A stretch of DNA of 64,000 nucleotides from Tahibacter amnicola (GCF_025398735.1 NZ_CP104694.1:3435001-3499000); one strand, 5' to 3'; positions 44,701 through 46,780 are shown, counted from the first letter of the stretch. Translations and numbers: made by a program. The notes: generated from the letters alone by a model not told the origin.

Positions 44701-45199
44701 CCGGCAAAGCCTGCGGGCCAAGGTCGACGTCAGCGTGCGCCTGGCCCAGGTGTTCGCGGAGGAACCACTGGATTTCGTGCTGTTCTTCTCGTCGCTGCAA
44801 AGCCTTTCCAAGCTGCCGGGCCAGAGCAACTACGCTGCCGGCTGCACGTTCAAGGATGCCTTTGCCCGGCAGCTGGGACAGCGCTGGTCGTGTGCGGTCA
44901 AGACGATGAACTGGGGTTACTGGGGCAGCGTGGGCGTAGTGGCCACCGATGACTACCGGGCCCGGATGGCGCAGCAGGGCGTGGGTTCGATCGAGCCTGC
45001 GGAAGGCATGCAGGCACTCGAGGGGCTGCTCGCCGGGCAACTGGACCAGGTCGCACTCGTCAAGCTGAGCAAAGACCGTGCGGCAGCACTCGGAGTAGGC
45101 CAGGAAGCCCTCGTCGTGCATTCCGAAGAAGTGCCGGCGATGCTCGACCAGCTAGACCTCAGCGCCGTCGACGATCCCTTTGAATTCGCCGAACCCTAG
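13901..45199 (+). CDS. Giant trans-AT polyketide synthase, loading module plus modules 1-6 (PKS-1)
   Basis: One uninterrupted 10,432-aa frame, among the longest bacterial proteins. Domain order (residues from ATG 13901): MT1 1-513, pseudo-GNAT ~516-583, MT2 ~772-1048, ACP 1088-1165, ACP 1217-1295; KS1 1342-1774, DH 1965-2234, KR 2247-2657, ACP 2683-2766; KS2 2811-3250, KR 3446-3903, ACP 3939-4013; KS3 4060-4482, DH 4668-4934, KR 4947-5404, decayed cMT 5417-5627, ACP 5674-5749; KS4 5800-6238, DH 6420-6697, DH-like 6707-6974, KR 6983-7407, ACP 7444-7524; KS5 7577-8013, DH 8198-8468, KR 8481-8890, ACP 8916-8998; KS6 9044-9477, DH 9659-9930, KR 9944-10397. It ends without an ACP; the missing cMT and ACP open the next protein. 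Every KS keeps Cys-His-His (C1508, C2986, C4224, C5971, C7747, C9212). No AT domain is present; each KS is followed by the LPTYPF-type remnant linker. The end TAG 45197-45199 is 132 nt before PKS-2. Confidence 0.95.
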   Translation: MLELLNRYAHGLAVVPLVDALRGRGCLQSIADAVAVQPALLAETFRINPGYLAVALRLFESLGWLKALDDGTYAPTPAFRDVDLIPDDVMTAYRLPFEQYALDDDPALLGSWLERSAARWGGDHDYLADYIDGTFVIPLLLALKQNTHVRLVEQDCEGRKISVLDLALGQRTRNEIVSLFCSRGWAQVAADGTLILTGAGDYVWGRIHITAAFASYRPMFLRAEELLFGDPKAVFTYDANGHELHLDRALNVLGSGFQHEKYFVDLSALIVSVFDSTELAEQPRYIADTGCGDGTLLREIYETIKRRTLRGRFLDRHPLVLIGIDANAKALEATARTLQKYEHLTLTGDIGDPAGIVATLASEGIDADSVLHVRSFLDHDRTYRPPTDSAGVAGWERVPVSGVHIDADGKLISPALVAQSTVEHLRRWSDAAGRHGLVMLEVHSLPAATTARFLDEAESLHFDAYHAMSRQLLLDAKTFLMCAAQAGLFCDAGAWRRYPKTLPFARISLSLLKPRAFSVRFARADDDSQIAILEHSWRAEEGLGEPVHGVAAGPAVTGFPEGQFVVVSDGQVVASATCSRRSARGEPGRDGASSPLQAAPEALRLETARWAGSAGTEVVTVLVDFIEQYFAYEGGGIDKAGLDECKSIAVFGSALTSDHGRRVSKGVRRLKAVIGTSPGLDPSLAEADLATFVLRAIVSGLQRKGVFLAGNESYERERFRALLRVPPKYERYIDSLLNRLRLRGLVSIQDGRITSHASIAAFALRDAESETAAFERTFPVRHPHFAEAMNFVLPILREYTRVIGGEIDAAAVMFAGGNIDRFGGIFQGEPASEYYNRLVVEAVASYVHEKLASADPSLPQRKIRILEVGTGSGATANALLRTLGQRPEHVELCLSDISPAFLRYTQRRFSAAYPWVTYKVLDIGTDVVAQGMEAHSWDIVVAGNVLHDTRNIVFTLEQTRRLLRGGGLLVANEYTEVKEWHFAGGALLHGMWLFDDPEMRLDQFCLLGVEQWRHAIVEAGLVPLDALALPSQSITGRCGQCVLLAEAPAHVAEPQIEPTSLDPGPVPVAFPAPGNHAEPGSIRSSGRSAVELAVTVEEQVRALLGVERADRYCASSPLMELGLDSVELVELKSLLSARFGIALPPAFLFECETTEKVIAGLEARLPKSTPIADAPNVGPAAAAPVVVESKAGDPGVGAPVSRSRPAQPVAIATPHRSAVEVAVIVEEQVRTLLGVERAARYAASSPLMELGLDSVELVELKSLLSTRFGVALPPAFLFECETTEKVIAGLQARLPKEGTARVAPNGAPVAVVPGPVFTECVVTETRPTFSSSELQVPGSRKAVAVVGVSCRFPGGANSPSEYWNLLSSGREAVAAVDGRWQWPATVDLEGSHRAINQVGHLWRIDEFDAQFFRISPREAELMDPQHRLLLELSWEALEDGGYAPSSLGGKSVGVFIGVCHDDYRDLLARQLTSIDAYVGSGSARAAIANRMSHFYDICGPSVSIDTACSSSLVALHYAVESINNGDCTQALVGSANLICSATNSMAYYSAGMLSRTGVCSAFDASADGFVRGEGGAMLLLKPLDMAIEAGDTIYGLVIGSAVGHGGQSASLTAPKPASQAAVIERAIRKAGVDVSTVQYIEAHGTGTTLGDPIEIAGLAEAFDRLGARETAQRKAFRCGVGTVKPSIGHLEAAAGFAGLIKVFLAMRNRRMPKTLRFNRLNPGIDLTGTPFYIVAQDEPWKCLVDENNAPLPRRAGVSSFGSGGMNAHVVVEEYCEPATAQLPAAPLPSACLIVLSARTAERLDEQARRLLVEISSGRFIDGQLRDLAYTLQVGRAPMEHRLAFSASSIDDVIRKLSAFVERGTVPSAKPGIHVGNVKESREVIAVLNEDSGLQAGISAAVAAGKYTKLLDLWVRGLSFDWEVLYAGSAQRPRRISLPTYPFARERYWVQAEEGFAAEAGATSHLHPLVHRNSSDLQAQRFSTDFTGEEFFLRDHRVQGSPVLPGVCYLEMARVAVEHSAGRRVNVLRDVVWTRPLRVSERCEVQLEVYPAGTDEAEFVVFCGDSESGLHAQGRASWQEPSRVSAQLDLASLRAGCVDVLDPEACYARFRAMGLDYGPAHQGLSWVGRGVNGVLAQVRLPVSVAATADAYVLHPGLLDSALQASVALWNQDGTGAALPFALDRLEVHAAIPAEAWVQVRDMTPTGSRVQKLDAVICDASGRVCVQLTGLVLRRLEPAVPARTLLLARRWQAQPAAIGTGATGGVQGVIVDPAYAGHVATLAQRDPQVRWSVLADVPDAAARVNAWGEQVLSQVQQLLREHPREALLQVLVAQDSEAAFALSGLLKSVQRENPDVVGQVIGLPATADVAAIERAVAENRTVRRDAEIRYVAGERRVCVLEELPTAEGTVSLPWKADGVYLVSGGGGGLGLLLAEEITRRAPRARVVLLGRSALDAQRAERLAAWQGEGRRIDYRRVDVSDAGAVQSCVAALVAEHGRLDGVVHAAGVLRDSFARNKTAAELQAVLSPKVNGVVNLDRAVAGLDLDCFVLFSSMSGQVGNVGQADYALANAYLDGYAQDRQARVMRGEAHGRTLSVSWPLWRSGGMQAEAATLAWMAREGLESLENAAGLAALYAAWNSGESHVGVVVGRGWSADAATASIVANVANATSLDVTPVVDIHGDDTEALRDQAVRYVTRRLAATLKLSPDRMAPDEGLERYGIDSILALKLVDELEALFGPLSKTLLFEYQSVAALTDYFLERHRETLVAQLRPRTRAVAATPAVSVSEPMPRAREARPVRTRAVEPLSMPQTEGMAIAIVGQSGRYPQAATVEEYWTNLSQGRDCVTEIPPERWDHRPYFDPQKGVPGKTYSKWGGFIDGVDEFDPLFFNIAPREAEFMDPQERLFLQCAYATLEDAGYTRERLRGGQPQGARVGVFVGVMYEEYQLYGAQAQAAGEGFALGGNASSIANRVSYCLNFQGPSLAVDTMCSSSLTALHLACQSLQNGECEAALAGGVNVSVHPNKYLILAQGQFASSTGRCESFGRGGDGYVPGEGVGAVLLKPLAQAIEAGDRIHGVIRGTSINHGGKTNGYTVPNPQAQTQLIAETLRKAGVDARTISYVEAHGTGTSLGDPIEIAGLTQAYAAHTEERQYCAIGSAKSNIGHLESAAGIAALAKVLLQMKHGQLVPSLHAEALNPNIPFEQTPFRVQRTLQAWNRPQLEVNGQLQEQPRRAGISSFGAGGSNAHLILEEYVAPAEPPALPFTPDRPALIVVSARTDDRLRERVQQLLAHTATLEDASLASLAYTLQVGREAMDHRLGLLVTSLAELRGKLQQYLADDAAIEECYRGEVRKHREAMALFAIDADLRATVEGWVTKGKYDKLLDVWVKGLPIDWEKLYADAPVRPRTLSLPTYPFARERYWAETGLAAHAMAAQMPSVAVDAGPDNACNLLVEEWRDSELRTGGQSTHTVAVLLSDPQLRQVLVETLERLGSSIRVVFPDTDLLRSTGENGQSTPRYADASAERFAALFASAQISHFAIDAVWYLWPLEDQAVIEDDTLVLRLLQGMVRAGMGKGRLLLAAEYASPLQRCYLESWIGYANSIRRTQPGLAVAVVHGQAHATDDQSGRIATWAARMLVEQQADHVESAHYAGGRRQTLFTRSSTAQSQSARPAFRHGGTYLITGGLGGIGFALAKHLAGRYQASLVLTGRSAIDDDKRRQLDTLRALGGSPLYRSADVSSPAQMESALSVAEHEFGALHGVIHAAGSKAGVNFLDADPAEFEAVLSAKISGTRVLSGLLQHRDVDFLCYFSSIAASLGDFGSCDYAVANRFELAFAKYAARNAMAICWPLWSDGGMGLGDAAGTRMYLQLTGQRALSTREGIELCEYLLAERQETGATHALVMVPRAHGTTPTDNERASTIRLPRDTDVAVGARTAPAFVERVKRDVAILAGEVLKLPIERLHTDDSFADLGFDSVSLVAFANKLSTHFGLDLLPSVFFSYSSVNALSDALVSQRLGALEHAYPQQASHDDEALSALVVDSANAGDLSSRPRDGEPGPSAAREPIAIVGMSGRFPGARTISEFWNLLLAGTNAVGEIPADRFDWRRHYQPGNPLPPGAISARWLGALSGIDEFDPAFFEISRPEAELMDPRQRLLLQEAYSALEDAGCGDAGADPRRVGVFVGVEQGDYRQSSPHSENFSGIHDGILAARLSYFLNLTGPTMAINTACSSGLVALHQACMSLREGGCDSAIAAAANLLLTPKNYIAMSHAGMLSADGQCRAFDRRADGIVPGEAVVAVVLKPLSRALADNDRIYALIEGSGINGDGRTNGLTAPNGTAQAELIEDVYRRAGVAPDDIGYIVAHGTGTRLGDPVEVGALNQVFANSRRRGPFCALTSTKTNIGHTFAASGLVSLVNAVLALRHGVIPASLNCEALSDYVDWSSSPFYVNRKTSTWPDDAGRQRFAAVSAFGMSGTNAHVVLRAFSNAHAATTPTHVPNILVPLSAKTEQALQNRAVDLRNLLLQHRGEWTPEQMTALSYTLLSRRPHFPVRLAFVATDVSQAIEVLSAISAGDVSPAVRRGKVSKGFLKESANAAQVARLIAALASQADDARAHRASLEELARWYCQGYTLDAEALFSPGARQLLSLPTYPFARERYWVQAEEGFAAEAGATSQLHPLVHRNSSDLQAQRFSTGFTGQEFFLRDHRVQGSPVLPGVCYLEMARVAVEHSAGRRVNVLRDVVWTRPLRVSERCEVQLEVYPAGTDEAEFVVFCGDSESGLHAQGRASWQEPSRVSEQLDLASLRAGCVDVLDPEACYARFRAMGLDYGPAHQGLSWVGRGVNGVLAQVRLPVSVAATAGAYVLHPGLLDSALQASVGLWNQDGTGAALPFALDRLEVHAAIPAEAWVQVRDVTVAGSRMQALDIDVCDASGTVCVRLQGFRARVLEAAPVGTGLDRPDEDESPREALTLLPHWEPQWPPVGAPWPSPECRVLLIGATPRQQQAWSARHAQVHCLNMAAATLIDELAGQIATLGGIDHVVWIAPQCTDEDLIEAQSVGVIGLFRLVKALLSLGHGRSALAMSIVTRQAQAVRRGDRLDPAHSSVHGMVGSLAKEYPHWKIRLVDVPAEESTEADLHRDAWLSLPADPQGDAWVYRGGEWYRQQLLLCEQPPATASAYRRGGVYVVIGGAGGIGEVWSEHLIRRYDAQVIWIGRRAQDARIARTIERLAAFGPAPQYLQADAADRVSLQAAYETIKRRYGQIHGVVHAAIALLDQSLLQMDEARFRQSLRAKVDVSVRLAQVFAEEPLDFVLFFSSLQSLSKLPGQSNYAAGCTFKDAFARQLGQRWSCAVKTMNWGYWGSVGVVATDDYRARMAQQGVGSIEPAEAMRALEGLMRHRSEQLAYVAIDKPGAVSVVNGVTERIIQSQSDLTALGEESLLRAIGPRAPAGNTAAEDICHVIANAVVGFLRRQCESLGPTAFRLLEIGAGAGATSGKVFEHIAQARLAVVEYTCTDSSAGLVDRARHEHAALAPYATHRVADLERALDLQGIAVAAYDVLIATSLHATQNIRHALRHAKGALKANGLLVLTVATSPSLPAQTWGQILAEEGFTPVVTPDAGTGLEKPVLFAVSDGVIRQRLQGRRPGVTSDAVQVLMPIRREESTRAASDVPVAVAVANDLGAKVDTAVRGAIAKYLRLSITDIDQDAAFQELGFDSISFVDLCNALNERFGLALSPTAFFEFPTVEQYINHLVSEHGPALSKVFGIDASPTEVAPVIGPARSVARAVTHRISRAGTENTEAEAQAVRRHEPIAIIGVSCAFPGAADLDTFWNVLDSGTQCITEIPSSRWDWRALWGDPLAEPNRTNVKWGGFVDGVDEFDSLFFGISPREAELMDPQQRLLLTHAWNAIEDAGYSPRSLRGMRAGVFVGTDDTGYGRLLAEMGVAIESYSATGAVSSIGPARLSFLFDWHGPSEPVETACSSSLVAIQRAVEALRRGDAELALAGGVNTIVSPWAHISFNKAGMLADDGRCKTFSHDADGYVRAEGVGMLLLKTLSAAERDGDSVYALIRGAGINHGGRVGSLTAPNPRAQADVVKAALADAGVKPGEITYIEAHGTGTALGDPIEIHALKMAFKESNEGFASVGQAVCGIGSVKTNIGHAELAAGVAGVIKVLLQLRHRTLARSLNFDAINPHIQLDGSPFYIVDERRPWVARMDDRGNELPRIAGVSSFGFGGVNAHVIVEEYRGSAQHRSDVDAAAPASAMILLSARSASALEARSRQLLRHIETRRYTDQDLDALAYTLQTGREAMEHRLAFVAGSMDEVRRTLARILEAGSRDDGAIFRGEADKNRELTAVLNQDDATQALMEGWIGSGRNTDVLKLWTNGVSLDWQRLYETGSVFAGRTRRRLSLPAYPFDRVRHWPDLAKSRRSPASDRDSGAAAFDSSVFVPEDHRVNGVAILPAVAQLELARAAVMRTLQPEQAHLRMRHVSWVRPVAGEACSAVRVVLAGAVSDDATFRIVAGPAGEECVLHAQGRVQCAALAAPPALDLDALQARMTGELATGAQCYAALRSTGVQHGPAYQALVAVYRGADEGLARLSLPQHGALCGAEAILHPAVLDSALQAGVAIVAGDMTRLDSAETLTPTLPFGLDEFVMYAACPREAWAWVRHAKPPVRGDRVTTLDIDICDDTGAVCVAFRGLAFVAAGPAGGAGASAHETVLASPSFSCALSSAQFFLEDHGNVLPAVVSLEMARAAGAANANADVVGISRVAWSAPVTVSTGSRTMDIRLTGDAREPDFEIAVGASGSGAPAGHVHARGTLHAGETTSRPTVPVVDLDDVRSRCPFRVDGDAVGGRALVQAHGTRMRAIEHLVHNDTEALARLRLPEAAGSCADYVLHPSMAHGAIMAAVGFGVVLDGGENALRVPAALDAVWIYGALPPACDAYVRLREGKPGLARVFDIDMVDDGGSCVMAFRGLSLASSAGGPENGLVLATPFRAREPLTEARDAETPDSTVFVLLDDSTTLYEALAACTEGEPVVQLPAGHANAGQAAEEVALALLDVLREVIRSPVQHARGLCVLVSDEQPSRVYAPLAGILRSAQKEQARLACRIVRFGADERADPARLLQIARSELRSTRGDVEIRYTAGEREVIGWRESPPAVGVHEPGFGLSGGTVLITGGLGALAQIVARGFKAVPGIKLVLAGRSDLGERERGAVNALRREGLDVSYVCCDVTDVSRLTSVVNDVQTVHGNLVAVFHCAGLIRDAYLAHVQRDDLLQVMAPKIRGTVALDEATRNLPLQLFVLFSSLSAVAGNAGQAAYAGANAFMDAFAHDRNERVLRGERHGHTVSINWPLWKDGGMAVSAAAASAMWLQAGLRPMDAATGLDALGAAILQRKAQVLVAYGDVGKIRGRILGSEPVGAASEAGAAPGTVHSSASGSPHPFKDGDRVGNREERVVAALTESLARLLKMEVHALSPEVELSRYGFDSIAMLEFTSVLGRELAIELSPTVFFENANVASLARYLLRHHGASLRQTLEGRAEPRSSSAQSPRLEVLRQHTPAQVPPSAPVVRDRYSGTVPGVAPAEPIAIIGMSGRFPGAASVDELWRHVSAMNDLVSPAPVDRWEAWTRAAEAGAGSAEYRDHLKPGGYMAGVDQFDPLFFGISPREAEVMDPAQRLFIETAWACLEDAGYRPGAIAGSQTGVYVGVSISGYAELCQLLRAQRPAESEMSFPFMIANRVSYLLDVRGPSEAIDTACSSSLVAIHRAVRSLRSGECDLALAGGVNIIASPSVTVSLSVAGMLSPDGRCKTFDEAADGYGRGEGVAAVLLKPLSKARVDGDHIYGLIRGSAENHGGKATSPTAPNALAQKEVIVAAHTEARVDVRTVGYVEAHGTGTLLGDPVELSALGAAFSELRSKQGGAAEDAARCAVGSIKTNVAHLESASGIAGFIKVLLMMKHRTIPGNVHLKQPNRFLKLDASSFYLAAETHAWEECLDDRRQPVPLRAGVSSFGVGGSNAHVVLEAYRQDKGADEIAATLDRPALVAISARTPQQLREQAAQLLSALEDDVALRDVAYTLQVGREAMNHRLGLLVTTLAELREKLTRYLAGEGDIAGCYAGEVKKGRDAASLFDADDDLRSTVEGWVAKGKYTKLLDLWVRGLSFDWEVLYASSAQRPRRISLPTYPFARERYWVQPEQGFAPQAGTSSPLHPLVHRNSSDLQAQRFSTEFTGQEFFLRDHRVQGSPVLPGVCYLEMARVAVEHSAGRRVNVLRDVVWTRPLRVSERCEVQLEVYPAGTDEAEFVVFCGDSESGLHAQGRASWQEPSRVSEQLDLASLRAGCVDVLDPEACYARFRAMGLDYGPAHQGLRWVGRGANGVLAQVRLPVSVAATADAYVLHPGLLDSALQASVALWNQDGTGAALPFALDRLEVHAAIPAEAWVQVRDMTPTGSRVQKLDAVICDASGRVCVQLTGLVLRRLEPAVPARTLLLARRWQAQPAAIGTGATGGVQGVIVDPAYAGHVAALAQRDPQVRWSVLADVPDAAARVNAWGEQVLSQVQQLLREHPREALLQVLVAQGSEAAFALSGLLKSVQRENPDVVGQVIGLPATADVAAIERAVAENRTVRRDAEIRYVAGERRVCVLEELPTAEGTVSLPWKADGVYLVSGGGGGLGLLLAEEITRRAPGARVVLLGRSALDAQRAERLAAWQGEGRRIDYRRVDVSDAGAVQSCVGAIVAEHGRLDGVVHAAGVLRDSFVRNKTAAELQAVLAPKVNGVVNLDRAVAGLALDCFVLFSSMSGQVGNVGQADYALANAYLDGYAQDRQARVMRGEAHGRTLSVSWPLWRSGGMQAEAATLAWMAREGLESLENAAGLAALYAAWNSGESHVGVVVGRGWSADAATASIVANVANATSLDVTPVVDIHGDDTEALRDQAVRYVTRRLAATLKLSPDRMAPDEGLERYGIDSILALKLVDELEAVFGPLSKTLLFEYQSVAALTDYFLERHRETLVAQLRPRTRAVAATPAVSVSEPMPRAREARPVRTRAVEPLSMPQTEGMAIAIVGQSGRYPQAATVEEYWTNLSQGRDCVTEIPPERWDHRPYFDPQKGVPGKTYSKWGGFIDGVDEFDPLFFNIAPREAEFMDPQERLFLQCAYATLEDAGYTRERLRGGQPQGARVGVFVGVMYEEYQLYGTQSPLSGSASSIANRVSYCLNFQGPSLAVDTMCSSSLTALHLACQSLQNGECEAALAGGVNVSVHPNKYLILAHGQFASSTGRCESFGRGGDGYVPGEGVGAVLLKPLAQAIEAGDRIYGVIRGTSINHGGKTNGYTVPNPQAQTQLIAETLRKAGVDARTISYVEAHGTGTSLGDPIEIAGLTQAYAAHTEERQYCAIGSAKSNIGHLESAAGIAALAKVLLQMKHGQLVPSLHAEALNPNIPFEQTPFRVQRTLQAWNRPQLEVNGQLQEQPRRAGISSFGAGGSNAHLILEEYVAPAEPPALPFTPDRPALIVVSARTDDRLRERVQQLLAHTATLEDASLASLAYTLQVGREAMDHRVGLLVTTLAELRAKLQQYLADDAAIEECYRGEVRKHREAMALFAIDADLRATVEGWVTKGKYDKLLDVWVKGLPIDWEKLYADAPVRPRTLSLPTYPFARQRYWPKTTELVQEASLFPHLHPLVHRNSSDLQAQRFSTEFTGQEFFLRDHRVQGSPVLPGVCYLEMARVAVEHSAGRRVNVLRDVVWTRPLRVSERCEVQLEVYPAGTDEAEFVVFCGASESGLHAQGRASWQEPSRVSEQLDLASLRAGCVDVLDPEACYARFRAMGLDYGPAHQGLSWVGRGVNGVLAQVRLPVSVAATADAYVLHPGLLDSALQASVGLWNQDGTGAALPFALDRLEVHAAIPAEAWVQVRDVTVAGSRMQALDIDVCDASGTVCVRLQGFRARVLEAAPVGTGLDRPDEDESPREALTLLPHWEPQWPPVGAPWPSPECRVLLIGATPRQQQAWSARHAQVYCLNMAAATSIDELAGQIATLGGIDHVVWIAPQCTDEDLIEAQSVGVIGLFRLVKALLSLGHGRSALAMSIVTRQAQAVRRGDRLDPAHSSVHGMVGSLAKEYPHWKIRLVDVPAEESTEADLHRDAWLSLPADPQGDAWVYRGGEWYRQQLLLCEQPPATASAYRRGGVYVVIGGAGGIGEVWSEHLIRRYDAQVIWIGRRAQDARIARTIERLAAFGPAPQYLQADAADRVSLQAAYETIKRRYGQIHGVVHAAIALLDQSLLQMDEARFRQSLRAKVDVSVRLAQVFAEEPLDFVLFFSSLQSLSKLPGQSNYAAGCTFKDAFARQLGQRWSCAVKTMNWGYWGSVGVVATDDYRARMAQQGVGSIEPAEGMQALEGLLAGQLDQVALVKLSKDRAAALGVGQEALVVHSEEVPAMLDQLDLSAVDDPFEFAEP
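17923..22195 (+). other. Module 1: KS1-DH-KR-ACP
   Basis: KS1 (17923-19222) has IDTACSSS, EAHGTGT and SIGHLEAAAG. DH (19793-20600) has DHRVQGSPVLPG and HPGLLDSALQA, both catalytic motifs intact. KR (about 20640-21870) has the NADPH loop SGGGGGLG, active-site FSSMSG and GQADYALAN, and LRD after HAAG, which predicts a B-type (D) alcohol. The ACP serine is S2721 in GIDSIL. Expected outcome is an alpha,beta-double bond. The stretch from 19610 onward belongs to the triplicated block. Confidence 0.85.
19610..24154 (+). repeat. Block A copy 1 (DH-KR-ACP-KS, ~4.5 kb)
   Basis: Near-identical to 38310-42832 and 53517-57873. The block starts in the post-KS linker (GKYTKLLDLWVRGLS then LPTYPF) and ends in the next post-KS linker at LPTYPFARERYW. 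Differences are scattered single bases, many of them synonymous. Confidence 0.9.
22331..25940 (+). other. Module 2: KS2-KR-ACP
   Basis: KS2 (22331-23650) has the unusual VDTMCSSSL around Cys 2986, with EAHGTGT and NIGHLESAAG intact. The KR (24235-25610) has TGGLGGIG, FSSIAA and GSCDYAVAN and lacks the Asp after HAAG (HAAGSKAGVNF), so an A-type (L) alcohol is predicted. ACP S3971 is in GFDSVS. No DH is present, so a beta-hydroxyl should remain. Confidence 0.85.
26078..31145 (+). other. Module 3: KS3-DH-KR-(decayed cMT)-ACP
   Basis: KS3 (26078-27345) is of the NTACSSGLVAL type with VAHGTGT and NIGHTFAASG. DH (27903-28700) is a near copy of the module-1 DH. KR (28740-30110) has IGGAGGIG, FSSLQS, GQSNYAAGC and HAAIALLDQ (B-type). 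The methyltransferase-like region (30150-30780) has LLEIGAGAGATSG and SLHATQNI but lacks the NEI...FGLLEGWW segment seen in the active cMT of PKS-2. ACP S5707 is in GFDSIS. Expected outcome is an unmethylated double bond. Confidence 0.8.
27903..30035 (+). repeat. Block B copy 1 (DH-KR, ~2.1 kb)
   Basis: Near-identical to 42873-45005 at a constant offset of 14970. Its DH part (to about 28611) is shared with all block A copies while the KR part is not, so DH is a five-copy element. Sequence like block A copy 1 begins already at LPTYPF (about 27822). Confidence 0.9.
31300..36470 (+). other. Module 4: KS4-DH-DH*-KR-ACP
   Basis: KS4 (31300-32615) has VETACSSS, EAHGTGT and NIGHAELAAG. The first DH (33160-33990) keeps EDHRVNGVAILP and HPAVLDSALQA. 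A second DH-fold domain (34020-34820) has a shortened first motif, EDHGNVLP, four residues fewer between His and LP, and HPSMAHGAIMA in place of HPxxLDSALQA, so the catalytic Asp is replaced by His. KR (34850-36120) has TGGLGALA, FSSLSA, GQAAYAGAN and LIRD (B-type). ACP S7479 is in GFDSIA. The tandem DH suggests pyran-synthase or double-bond-shift chemistry. Confidence 0.75.
36628..40895 (+). other. Module 5: KS5-DH-KR-ACP
   Basis: KS5 (36628-37940) has IDTACSSS, EAHGTGT and the variant NVAHLESASG in place of the usual NIGH. DH, KR and ACP (38491-40895, S8954) are almost the same sequence as in module 1, with LRD (B-type). Expected outcome is a double bond. Confidence 0.85.
38036..42832 (+). 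repeat. Block A copy 2 (DH-KR-ACP-KS, ~4.5 kb core)
   Basis: The core 38310-42832 matches copies 1 and 3. Copies 2 and 3 share a further ~274 bp upstream (38036 pairs with 53243), including most of the post-KS linker. Copy 2 lacks about 22 bp net in the KS loop region near 41440. Confidence 0.9.
41030..45199 (+). other. Module 6, first part: KS6-DH-KR
   Basis: KS6 (41030-42330) is nearly the same as KS2 (VDTMCSSS) but has TQSPLSGSASSI in place of the longer AQAQAAGEGFALGGNASSI loop. DH and KR (42875-45090) are near copies of those in module 3. The protein then ends after an acidic tail (LSAVDDPFEFAEP) with no ACP. The cMT and ACP that complete the module start the next protein. Confidence 0.8.
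42873..45005 (+). repeat. Block B copy 2 (DH-KR, ~2.1 kb)
   Basis: Near copy of 27903-30035. Similarity ends inside QQGVGSIEPAEG near the C-terminus of PKS-1, after which the two modules differ (cMT-like region versus protein end). Confidence 0.9.
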
Positions 45200-45331
45200 T
45201 ACCGATATCGCACCTCCTGAACGCCTCAGGTCGCGGGTTTGGCTCACTACCGGCCCGCGACCGGCAGACAAACTGAAAACCGAGCGCCGCGCAGAGCGTG
45301 GCTGCGGAAACCGGATCGAAAGGCAGTAGCA

Positions 45332-46780
45332 ATGAAACACACGATTGACACCATTTCACTGCTGGTACTTCGCGAGCAATTGCGCCTGTCGATCGGTTCG
45401 CCGACGACGAGGATCACGCACGAGGCCATCGCGAAATGGCAACGCGACATCGCACTGCCGCCGACCTACCAGCGGTGGATGACGGAAAGTTTCCGGATAC
45501 TCGTGCTCAATGGCCTTCTCATCGAGGTCGACGGCGGGTACGAATTCGCCACGCACGCCACGCGGGGTGAAACGGTCGTCTGGCGCGAGTGGGAAACGAC
45601 AAAGGCGACATTGCAGACCGATCCGGCCCACACCGCGCAGCTGACGCTGCTTGATGCCACCTTGCGCGCGCTGCCGGCGATCCTCTCCGGCCAGACGCTG
45701 GCGACGGACGTCATCTTTCCCGAGTCCTCGATGGCGCTGGTGGAAGGGCTCTACCGCAATAATCCGACGGCCGACTACTTCAACGCGGCCCTCGCATCCA
45801 CGCTCGTTGCGTATGTGAAGGCGCGGCTTTCGCATCGGGCCGACGCAACGCTGCGGATCCTCGAGATCGGCGCAGGCACGGGCGGAACGAGTGCGGCGGT
45901 CTTCGAACGCCTGCGTCCCTACGCGGCATCAATCCGGAATTACTGCTACACCGACGTTTCTCCCGCATTTCTGCATCACGCGCGGACGACCTTCGGGCCC
46001 CATGTTCCGTACCTGACTTACCACCTCTTCGACGTCGAGCAGCCGCTGGCCGCCCAGGGTATCGAGAGCGGCGCCTACGATGTGGTGATCGCCGCGAACG
46101 TGCTGCATGCGACGCGCAACATCCGCACGACAGTGCGCAATGCGAAAGCCGCGCTGAAACGCAACGGGCTGCTGCTGATCAACGAGATCACCGCGCACAG
46201 CCTATTCGCTCACCTGACCTTCGGGCTGCTCGAAGGCTGGTGGCGATACGAGGATGAGAACGAGCGTATTACGGGGACACCGGCGCTGTCCGCCTCGGGC
46301 TGGCAACGGGTCCTCGAAAGCGAGGGTTACTCGAAAATCCGGTTTCCGACGGAACACTCTGGCGCGCACGGACAACACATCATTCTCGCCGAGAGCGACG
46401 GACAGGTACGGCAAGGACGCGCGGGACGCGTATCGGCGTCACCGATTTCGCGCGCGCGTCGATCCGATGCCGGCGCATTGAATGACCGGCCTGAACGCGC
46501 TGTTCCCACGCCTGGTCCGGGTGCAGCCTCGGGAGATATCAGCGCGCACGTTCGAAGCACCGTCATCCAGCAGCTTTCGGACGCGCTCAGCGTCGATACG
46601 AACGATTTCGATGCGGATGAGTCGTTCGCGGACTACGGACTGGACTCCATCAGCGGCGTGCGCACGGTGGATGCCATCAACAAGGCGCTGTCCATCCGCT
46701 TGCAGACGACGACGCTCTTCGACTATCCCACCATCAATACGCTCGTTTCCCACATCGTCGCTGAACACCGTCCCGAGGTG
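45332..46780 (+). other. Module 6, second part: cMT-ACP
   Basis: A complete C-methyltransferase: RILEIGAGTGGTSAAVFE at about residue 176, NVLHATRNI (His) and NEITAHSLFAHLTFGLLEGW (Glu and lid helix) are all present. These are the His and Glu positions described as catalytic in PKS C-methyltransferases such as CurJ. ACP S439 is in YGLDSIS. With KS6-DH-KR of PKS-1, the predicted unit is an alpha-methyl alkene. Confidence 0.8.

Noticed and set aside
43730-45199. An ACP at the end of PKS-1
   Set aside because: The C-terminal ~60 residues contain no GxDS motif and no helical ACP pattern; the nearest ACP is in PKS-2.
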